A program made the translations under genes and the position numbers. Shown in pieces: positions 57,356-64,000 of a stretch of DNA of 64,000 nt. Source of the DNA: Bacillus sp. T3 (GTDB lineage Bacteria > Bacillota > Bacilli > Bacillales > Cytobacillaceae); the NCBI RefSeq assembly GCF_033449965.1, contig NZ_CP137761.1, positions 3,224,001 to 3,288,000 of the forward strand, given 5' to 3'. How positions within the stretch are numbered: the first letter of the stretch is position 1; each line of letters begins with the position of its first letter. The notes under the pieces were generated by a model. The model made no database searches. It was not told the origin of the DNA and saw only the letters and a list, made by a program, of their open reading frames with translations.

Positions 57356-57838
57356 TTACTTATTAGACAGCATCTCTAAAGGCTGCAGTGAGCGATATTT
57401 CCCGTTAAAAAAGATAAGTGGTTCATCTTCTTCAAGCTTTATGTCTGTAACTCTACCTATGAACAAGGTATGATCCCCTTCGATATACTCATTGACCACT
57501 TCACATGCAACTTGTGCAATAGCTCCATTGATAACTGGAAGACCATCAAGTCTAGCAAAGTTCACCTCTAGTTTTTCCTTTATTTGACCAGCAAAAATCA
57601 TCGATAGCTCCTGCTGATTGGCCGCTAAAATATTGACAGCAAATTTCCGACTTTTGTTAATTTTATCCAACATTTGTGCTCTTTCACCAATCGAAATCAC
57701 CACCAGCTTTGGATCAAGGGAAACAGACATAAACGCATTAGCCGTCATTCCATGGACTTCTCCATTTACTTCAGTCGTCAGTACGGTTACACCTGCTGCA
57801 AACTTTCCCATCGCACTTCTAAATTTGCGATCATCCAT
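57356..57838 (-). CDS. pheA2: Flavin reductase component of phenol monooxygenase (PheA2/HpaC-like)
   Basis: 160 residues, flavin_reductase domain: FRSAMGKFAAGVTVLTTEVN, GMTANAFMSVSLDPKLVVIS and GDHTLFIGRVTDI. It supplies reduced FAD to the oxygenase from NADH. The sequence strongly recalls the PheA2 reductase of Geobacillus thermoglucosidasius in length and motif order. Fifteen bases after the oxygenase. Confidence 0.88.
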   Translation of the reverse strand: MDDRKFRSAMGKFAAGVTVLTTEVNGEVHGMTANAFMSVSLDPKLVVISIGERAQMLDKINKSRKFAVNILAANQQELSMIFAGQIKEKLEVNFARLDGLPVINGAIAQVACEVVNEYIEGDHTLFIGRVTDIKLEEDEPLIFFNGKYRSLQPLEMLSNK

Positions 57839-57853
57839 GATAGTCCCCCTTTT

Positions 57854-59362
57854 TTACTTGTTAATAAATTCTCTTGATTGATTGGCCCAGGTGCTGTTCG
57901 TCCAACCATGTAAGTCGTAATCATTTAAAGCTGAATCAACAAATGCTCTTTGGATATCAGCAGTACCGCTTGCTTCAAAGTGGAATAATGCTTCCATATT
58001 GATGTTTTCATGATTACCAGCATAGTTTACTTCATATAATTCATGACGGCCGCCAAACTCAGTGCCGATTGTATCCCAAACCATTTTCAATAATTTCACT
58101 CTGTCTTCCGCATTAATCCCTGTACCACGATAGTAAGTATCCAAGTATGGTTTTAATTCAGGATTTAAGAAGTCTTTTGAACTGGAAGGTAACTGAATCA
58201 ATCCACCTGCAACCACCTGCTCGAATATATTTTTTACTTTTACCCAAGCAAGTGGTGCGAGTGCACGGTAAGCGGCACTTGAATAAGAGTTCGGCATGAC
58301 TAGTCCATTCGGTCCTTTTTCCGGCGCAGTTGCCATCGCCGTTGATAGACCCCAGAACATATTTCGAAGGGCGACCACTTCACCAATTTTCGATTGAACG
58401 CCACGGAAATTTTTCGTTCCGGCTGCCTCGGTCGCTTTTAATAACAGACCAGTCATAAAATCCAGCTTTACGGCTAATCGAGTACAGCCATGGAAGGTAA
58501 AGCGTGAAACAAATCCACTAGCCGCAACAAAGTTATTGGAAACCTCCAAATTGCGATAAGCAAGCACATTTTCCCAAGGAATAAATACGTTATCCAACAC
58601 AATAACGGCATCATTTTCATCAAACCGGCTCGAAAGCGGATAATCAAACGGAGTTCCATTGGTTGCTGCTTGCAATTCATAGGATTGTCGACTGATCATC
58701 TTTAATCCCGGAGCATTCATGGGTACAAAGAATATCAGCGCATGGCTTTTATCTCCGTCCCCTAAATCAATCGTTCCGTAGTTAGCGACGAAATTATAAT
58801 TCGTGAGCGCAGCAGCCGTTCCAACCATTTTGGCACCGCTTACAATTATTCCGTCATCTTTTTCTGCCACGGCACGGACAAAAACATCCTTATTTTCATG
58901 TAGAGATTTGGAGCGATCTACTTGTGGGTTAATAATCGTATGGTTAACAAATGGAACTTCCTTTGTGGCTTTTTTGTACCAGGCCTTTGCATTGTCTTCA
59001 AAGCCTTCGTAATAATGAGCAAATGTATTTAAATGTCCGATGAAGGAGGCTTTATAATCTGGAGTTCGACCCATAAATCCGTAGCTTAATTTTGCCCATT
59101 CAGCAATGGCATCACGTGCTCCCAGTAAATCCTCTGCACTTTCAGGTGTTCTAAAAAAGCGATGAGTTCGATCGCCATGTTCGGTAGTGGTTGTCAAAAT
59201 ATCACGTGTTTCTGGGGCATGAAGTGCATCATACATTCTTGCATAAGAGCGAGCAGCATTTCGATAAGCTGGATGTGTGGTAACATCGTCAATCCTTTCA
59301 CCATTTAAATAAACTTCACGTCCATCCCGGAGACTTTCCAAATACTCTTGTCCGTTTAACAA
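57854..59362 (-). CDS. pheA1: FAD-dependent phenol 2-monooxygenase/4-hydroxyphenylacetate 3-monooxygenase, oxygenase component
   Basis: 502 residues, HpaB family acyl-CoA-dehydrogenase-like fold: EYLESLRDGREVYLNGERI, YGFMGRTPDYKASF, HALIFFVPMNAPGLKMISR, FTFHGCTRLAVKLDFMTGLL, GTEFGGRHELYEVNYAGN. Uses FADH2 from the reductase to hydroxylate a phenol to catechol. The operon lacks homoprotocatechuate genes, so phenol is favoured over 4-hydroxyphenylacetate. TTG start with GAGG upstream. First gene of the operon. Confidence 0.85.
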   Translation of the reverse strand: MLNGQEYLESLRDGREVYLNGERIDDVTTHPAYRNAARSYARMYDALHAPETRDILTTTTEHGDRTHRFFRTPESAEDLLGARDAIAEWAKLSYGFMGRTPDYKASFIGHLNTFAHYYEGFEDNAKAWYKKATKEVPFVNHTIINPQVDRSKSLHENKDVFVRAVAEKDDGIIVSGAKMVGTAAALTNYNFVANYGTIDLGDGDKSHALIFFVPMNAPGLKMISRQSYELQAATNGTPFDYPLSSRFDENDAVIVLDNVFIPWENVLAYRNLEVSNNFVAASGFVSRFTFHGCTRLAVKLDFMTGLLLKATEAAGTKNFRGVQSKIGEVVALRNMFWGLSTAMATAPEKGPNGLVMPNSYSSAAYRALAPLAWVKVKNIFEQVVAGGLIQLPSSSKDFLNPELKPYLDTYYRGTGINAEDRVKLLKMVWDTIGTEFGGRHELYEVNYAGNHENINMEALFHFEASGTADIQRAFVDSALNDYDLHGWTNSTWANQSREFINK

Positions 59363-59435
59363 ATTTCCTCAGCTCCATTTCCTTAATTTTGATAAGAAGT
59401 TTTTTTATATTGCTACTATCCTTATGATAAATAAT

Positions 59436-59447
59436 CAGAAAATTCTG
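59436..59447. promoter_or_regulatory. Putative regulator box upstream of pheA1
   Basis: CAGAAAATTCTG in the pheA1 promoter region; almost the same 12-mer (CAGAAAATTCAG on the minus strand, 61543-61554) occurs upstream of the regulator gene. Confidence 0.4.
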
Positions 59448-59514
59448 CACAACAACACAGACTGTCAGAAAAATTTAATTTAACCACCAGTCACTGTTAG
59501 TTTCATTTGGATAA

Positions 59515-59570
59515 TAAAAGGTCAGTCCGCATCCATGGCTACTTTCCCTGAATGTGACTGACCTTTTATA
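59515..59570 (-). terminator. Terminator of the PucR-type regulator gene
   Basis: Arms AAAAGGTCAGTC and GACTGACCTTTT around a long loop, just after the regulator stop and before pheA1. Confidence 0.8.
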
Positions 59571-59585
59571 AAAAATATTTACCTA

Positions 59586-61467
59586 TTATTTTTCAAACAA
59601 CTGATGATCAATAATTTTTAGGGCTTTCAGCGCAATGAGCAGTTGGAAGCTAACTTGAGGATTACGCAGATCCTGTTTAAGGAGGTCGGTAATTTTGTTG
59701 AGCCGATACCTAGAGCCCGCTGATTGATAGGGCCAACTGGACTGCAGTTTGTTCGAGATTTCCACCATTAACTAAGAAATGATAAAGCGTCTCGATTAAG
59801 TCAATTTTATTGCTATCAAGATTTTCATAAAGCTTTCCGAGGGTATCTCGAATAATCTTTCGTAGCGCTTTTTCATTATGTTCATTAATTAAGACACCAA
59901 TCACCCCCAATTCATTAAAACTAGTGATTGGCTTTTCCCTCGAACATAATCTTACGGCTGAGCGTCCTTCTTCGAAGGCTACAACAGCTTCAATAATATT
60001 ATCGTTTGCTTTACTGATACCGGCCAAAAATAATACATTTTTTATATGCTTTTTTAGATGAGATAATAGAGAATGAGTGTTTTTTTCAATATTTTGTTCT
60101 TTGAATTGTTTTTCTGTAATTAAGAGAATTAAACTATCTGCACGTTGACCGATTAATACATTGCTCTGTTTTTCATTAAAAAAGGAACTTACCGCTTCAA
60201 ATATATTCGTGTGGAGAGTAAGTTCTTTTTCTCTACATTGTCTAGTAACCTGATACTTTAAATAAATTACATAATAACAATCGGTTAAATTCAAATTAAG
60301 AAAGCTTGCCTTTCTAATAATCTCAGGAGCAGAAACATACTTGCCACTAAGGATTTCTTCCAAAAAATGCCCCTTAACCCGTTCCATTGATTCAAGTTCT
60401 GTTTTTTCTTTAAAAAATAGCAATGTACAAATATTTGAGACCCTTCCAATGATCATCGAATCAATATCAAGATTAGAGCTGTTTTCATTGCTGTAAAGAA
60501 ATGAACAATACCCAATAATTTTCTCGTCTAAAAAAACGGGTGTAACAAGTCTAGATCCACTTGGCAAGTGAATCACCTTTGTATTTTCTATCGATTGATT
60601 TTTTTTCAAAAAATCATAGAATTCTTGCTGGTATGGCTTATACTTTTCGACACTGATACCCTTTTTCGCCAGCACTTGATAATGTATATTTTCGACAATT
60701 ACAGGAAGATTGATTTGATTATTAACAATATCTAAAATGGATTGGATGTTATTTCCTTTTATTACTTCATCAGTCAAATCTGCATGGATTTTCGTGACTA
60801 ATGACAAATTATTTTTTTCTATTAACAGCTTTTGATAGGTTTGTTCAAGCTCTTTGATCACGGGTAATTCTTTGTGGGAATATTGAAGTTCTTCTCCCTT
60901 CTCCTGCCATTCAGTAAGTCTGAGCCCTTCCCAAATACAACAGGGTGCTCCTTGCCCTTCACATTGAGTCTCTTTAAAAATCACCACCTCATCAATTAAA
61001 GCGCTTACATACCCACTCGCATAACCAGCCAGCGTGAAACATACAGGTTCTTCTGCTCTTCCTAAATTCTCCATATGCTGAGCTGCCTCGAATGATTTTT
61101 CCCATTTTCCATGATAACGAATCGATTTTACCTTATTTCCTTCTATCTCTAAATGATAATCTGTAATTTTTGATTTAGCATGTCCTTTTAATGCGTGTAT
61201 TTTCGGACCATACTCAATTTTTTCAGCAAAGCTTAGTGAATCATTATGAATCACAGCTTTTACATCCTCTTTTCCTAAATGCCAGCCGTATTTGAAGAAA
61301 AAGCTTTTCATTCTCTCTATTCCAATATTTTCAATTAAATCTCGCTGTAAAACGCCAAATGCCATCGTTGGAATAATCACTGATCGTTCATTATTGCAAT
61401 AAAGCAATTCACTCTTTTGAAAAATACGCAATAAATCATGATTTAGTAGAACTTGATTCGGCTCCAT
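59586..61467 (-). pseudogene. Aromatic-responsive activator (XylR_N, V4R, PucR-type HTH), frameshifted near the C-terminus
   Basis: Restored length 626 aa. XylR N-terminal sensing domain (about 25-115), V4R with Cys-rich CEGQGAPCCIWEG (about 120-185) that binds phenols in DmpR/XylR-like activators, a middle GAF-like part (about 220-350) and a CdaR/PucR HTH at the end (VNGGNLEQTAVQLALSISGSRYRLNKI). One extra base at 59716-59718 (coding GCGGGC for GCGGC) stops the frame within the HTH. It is upstream of and parallel to pheA1, so it probably activates the operon with phenol. Confidence 0.85.
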
Positions 61468-61542
61468 CCTATTTCCCCTTCACGAGATAATTTTTTATAA
61501 ATTCAAGTTCATTTTAATGATATTTAATTCCAATAATTATAA

Positions 61543-61554
61543 CTGAATTTTCTG
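61543..61554. promoter_or_regulatory. Putative autoregulatory box upstream of the regulator gene
   Basis: CTGAATTTTCTG (minus: CAGAAAATTCAG), 11/12 like the box upstream of pheA1, immediately before a -10-like TATAAT on the minus strand. Confidence 0.4.
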
Positions 61555-61636
61555 TCATTTTAAAGAAGTGGATAGAACGATTTTTCCTGTTAATACTACA
61601 AAATCCCTTATCAATTCCTAACTCCCCCTTTTCTAT

Positions 61637-61667
61637 ACAAAAAAGCCGATCAATTACTGATCGACTT
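61637..61667 (-). terminator. Terminator of the DUF6803 gene
   Basis: Minus-strand stem AGTCGATCAG/TTGATCGGCT followed by TTTTTT. Confidence 0.8.
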
Positions 61668-61706
61668 ATCATTAACTATTTTGAATCAATAAAAGCATAT
61701 AGTTAA

Positions 61707-62198
61707 TTACATATTATGACCCATATTTGGCATATCAGTAACAATCGTTGGGTCAACCATTCCAGCGATCATCGCAACGTGTGCCAAGACTAAAAACAAA
61801 CCTACAAAAAATACGTGAACTTTTAGTTTTCCTTCTTCTGATCTATTTCGATAAATAATATTTAAATCCAACAGTGCCATACCTAGTAATGGGACAATTC
61901 CTAATAGGTAGAATCCAACAGCTACTACATCGATCCAACCATGCCACTCCCCAGCTTTTGTGATTGGAATGACAGCATTAAAAAATAGATAGAAGAAAAT
62001 TCCAGTAAAATAAAGTCCAGCAAAAATAGATGTGATTTTGTTTACCAATCGTAATGTTCCATTTAAATTCCGGGTAAACAAAATGGCTAACTCAGTAACC
62101 GCAATGGTTTCGGCACAGATAACCGGGATTGCCATAAAAATAATCAAATTCCATGGCTGATTATCGGCTAATAGACCCATATAATGTGTCATGTTCAT
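61707..62198 (-). CDS. DUF6803-like integral membrane protein
   Basis: 163 residues with about four hydrophobic segments and Met/His-rich ends (MNMTHYMG at the start, NMGHNM at the end), which hint at metal contact. ATG 62198 is supported by GGAGG 9 bases upstream. CopZ lies next. The family name is tentative; function unknown. Confidence 0.6.
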   Translation of the reverse strand: MNMTHYMGLLADNQPWNLIIFMAIPVICAETIAVTELAILFTRNLNGTLRLVNKITSIFAGLYFTGIFFYLFFNAVIPITKAGEWHGWIDVVAVGFYLLGIVPLLGMALLDLNIIYRNRSEEGKLKVHVFFVGLFLVLAHVAMIAGMVDPTIVTDMPNMGHNM

Positions 62199-62434
62199 CT
62201 CTAACATCCTCCTAAAAACACTTATGATGCATTTCTGTTAGATTATAGAAAATAGTTATGAAGATAAGATGTAGAAAGAGTGACAGAAACATGACTTATA
62301 TTATTCTTTAAGAAAAAGATTACCAAGACAGACCTATTCCAATAATGAACACATTTCGATTTATTTAATAAAGGCATTTATCCTTTACGCTCTAAAGAGG
62401 AGCAGTTGCATTTACATCAGGAGCCTTTCGTTAA

Positions 62435-62650
62435 CTATAAATTCTCAATTCCTACAACCGTGTACTTCTCGTTATTAACTGCAAGTTCTATCGATTCTTT
62501 ACTCAAACCATGTATAGCTTCAATAATCACATTTTTATCAGCTAAATTCACCTCTACCTTTACTACTCCTTCAACGCTTGCTAATGCTTCATTTACATGT
62601 CCTGCACATTTTTCACATTTCATACCTTCAACTAATATTTTCTTTTTCAT
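62435..62650 (-). CDS. copZ: CopZ-like heavy-metal-associated (HMA) chaperone
   Basis: 71 residues with the metal motif GMKCEKCAGHV and the usual fold. Carries Cu(I) or another metal to a P-type ATPase, which is not in the window. ATG with GGAGG upstream. Confidence 0.88.
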   Translation of the reverse strand: MKKKILVEGMKCEKCAGHVNEALASVEGVVKVEVNLADKNVIIEAIHGLSKESIELAVNNEKYTVVGIENL

Positions 62651-62681
62651 CTCGCTTTACCTCCAAAATCATTCTAATAAA

Positions 62682-63637
62682 CTATTTCCATTTAACATTC
62701 GTTTTCTTCTCTTCATCCACAATTAATGTGAAAACATCAGGGCGTGAGTAATGTCCAACAGGATCAAAATCTAATTGACTTAAAGCAATATCCCTTAAGT
62801 CAAGGTCAGCAATCAAGATATCCTCTTGCCCAGTTACAGGTTTAACCACGTATTCCCCTAATGGTCCAATAATAGCACTTCCACCGTTTGACATAATATC
62901 CGGAGAGAACACCAGTTCTTCATAACAAGCTAAATCTGTAGGATACATGTCTTTCGTAACATATTGATTACAGGATAAAACAAAGCACCGACCTTCCATC
63001 GCAATATGACGAATTGTTGCTTGCCATGATTCTCTCGCATCCGCTGTCGGAGCAATGTATAACTGAATGCCTTTTGCATACATAGCTGCTCTTGCTAATG
63101 GCATATAGTTTTCCCAACAAATCAATGCACCTATTTTCCCATAAGGTGTATCAAATACCTGGAAGTGTGCTGCCGTCCCCCTCTCCCCAAACCACTCTTT
63201 CAGCAGCAGTTGGTTTTAATTTACGATGTTTACCAAGAAGTTCTCCTTCAGGGCTAAAAAAGAGAACGGTACAATAAAGAGTTCCACCACTTGTTTCTTG
63301 GTCTCTTTCAATAACACCAATAACTAAATAAACTCCCGCTTTTCTTGCTGCCTCACCTAGCAACTCTGTTGACTGGCTGAGGAACTTCAATCGAATTTTC
63401 CCAGTATCTGAACCAATCCTGGCGCCCTTCTTTCGTTCTCGAGCCTATTTTTGATCCAAATGAAAGACCTCTTGGATAGGCTGGAATGAAGGCTTCCGGA
63501 AAAACAACTATATTCGCACCTTTTTCTGCTGCTTCATGGGTCAATCTAATACTCTTTTCAATCGTTGCATCCCGGTCCATAATAATAGGAGCAGCTTGAA
63601 CAACAGCAACTCGAACAGTATTCTGTTTATCTTGCAA
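62682..63637 (-). pseudogene. Nitrilase-type carbon-nitrogen hydrolase, two frameshifts
   Basis: Restored length 317 aa. Triad: Glu in ANIVVFPEAFIPAYPRGLSFG, Lys in GKHRKLKPTAAERVVWGEGDGS and Cys in IGALICWENYMPLARAAMY, as in true nitrilases acting on nitriles (family 1). Indels: near 63374 (plus GACTGG for GACGG, giving VPQPSTELLGEAARKAG) and at 63160 (coding CCAGG for CCGG, giving STLPVFDTPYG). TTG start with GGGAGG upstream. Stands alone. Confidence 0.85.
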
Positions 63638-63778
63638 AGCAAAGACCTCCCTATTTGGGTAAAAAGATGTATTACCAGAATCTCAATTACTTCCTATTAT
63701 AAAAATATTATTAAAAATAGGACCATCCAATTCCTTCATTTCTTCCTCATCCATTCAAGACTTCTTTCTGATCTGTAC

Positions 63779-63812
63779 TAAAAAGCCTACCACCCTATAA
63801 GATGGTAGACAT
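63779..63812 (-). terminator. Terminator of the MoeA-like gene
   Basis: Minus-strand stem CTACCA/TGGTAG followed by GCTTTTTA. Confidence 0.65.
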
Positions 63813-63815
63813 CTT

Positions 63816-64000
63816 TCACATTAGTTCATTTCTATTAGAAACCTGCCAAAGGGTTTTTCCTCCTTCTTCATCTTCTAATAAGAGGACTGTTATCCTGTCC
63901 CCTTTTTGGAAAGAACGTGTACTACCAGGCAAAACCATTAGTGTGTCCGTTTTCGCCAAACTCAAAACAACATTTGACTTATCCATTCCAACAGGTCTTG
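63816..64000 (-). CDS. Molybdopterin molybdotransferase MoeA-like, C-terminal fragment
   Basis: About 61 residues enter from the right edge and end at 63816-63818. RPVGMDKSNVVLSLAKTDTL followed by MVLPGSTRSFQKGDRITVLLL resembles MoeA domain IV. The main domains lie outside the window, so the assignment is modest. Confidence 0.5.
   Translation of the reverse strand, partial: RPVGMDKSNVVLSLAKTDTLMVLPGSTRSFQKGDRITVLLLEDEEGGKTLWQVSNRNELM

Noticed and set aside
1475..63637. Programmed ribosomal frameshifting as explanation for the many broken genes
   Set aside because: No slippery heptamers or stimulatory structures recur; the common factor is an extra base in CCGG, in unrelated families.
1..64000. 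Insertion sequences, prophage genes or CRISPR arrays
   Set aside because: No transposase, integrase, phage structural gene or regularly spaced repeat-spacer array is visible in any frame.

Overview
Kind of organism. This is a low-GC Gram-positive chromosome segment. Ribosome binding sites are mostly AGGAGG-type, TTG and GTG starts are common, lipoproteins carry Bacillus-like lipoboxes, and several genes are typical of Bacillaceae (FusB-type protein, CD3324 family, CspB-like cold-shock protein, YknXYZ-like exporter). I place it in the Bacillaceae but cannot name a species. Two genes read through an in-frame UGA at a catalytic Cys position, each followed by a SECIS-like hairpin, so the organism very probably has selenocysteine machinery, which is uncommon in this family.

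Layout. 1-13 kb: end-truncated CitS/DcuS-type kinase, class B PBP, ssuACB sulfonate importer, acyl-CoA ligase with acyltransferase-3, secreted esterase, DUF4145 protein, MFS transporter and a PhzF protein. 13-28 kb: MocR regulator divergent from phzF, cold-shock gene, selenocysteine peroxiredoxin, hotdog dehydratase with MBL hydrolase behind a FadR-like box, AraC, LysE, GNAT, katG, sugar acetyltransferase, VOC, two Cof-type HADs, secreted small protein, HD-GYP and DoxX. 28-34 kb: acyl-ACP desaturase, HesB-like selenoprotein and an arsenic cluster transcribed arsR-acr3-arsC-arsD-arsA, with the selenoprotein just downstream. 34-42 kb: DUF2935, a 39-residue zinc-ribbon gene, GNAT plus carbon-nitrogen hydrolase, SDR, then a redox lipoprotein group (CuA-like cupredoxin, PQQ-type propeller, Ig/CarboxypepD-like lipoprotein) and a tRNA-like RNA with its own terminator. 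42-50 kb: MacB/YknXYZ-type exporter, CD3324 protein, FusB-type EF-G-binding protein and a two-component system. 50-61.5 kb: a complete phenol/catechol meta-cleavage operon behind a XylR_N/V4R/PucR-type regulator. 61.5-64 kb: DUF6803 membrane protein, CopZ, nitrilase and the end of a MoeA-like gene.

How the genes work together. The phenol operon covers every step from phenol to pyruvate and acetyl-CoA: two-component FAD monooxygenase (PheA1/A2), catechol 2,3-dioxygenase, hydroxymuconic semialdehyde dehydrogenase, tautomerase, decarboxylase, hydratase, aldolase and acylating acetaldehyde dehydrogenase. It also carries an FAD-synthetase-like gene that could supply the monooxygenase cofactor. The arsenic genes form a full detoxification set. 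KatG and the selenocysteine peroxiredoxin suggest peroxide stress defence.

Data quality. Fifteen genes are interrupted by 1-2 base indels, and most share one signature: an extra A or T inside CCGG, giving CCWGG. Removing it restores family-typical protein ends, so I read these as systematic sequence errors, although each is listed as a frameshifted gene. No insertion sequence, prophage or CRISPR array is visible.
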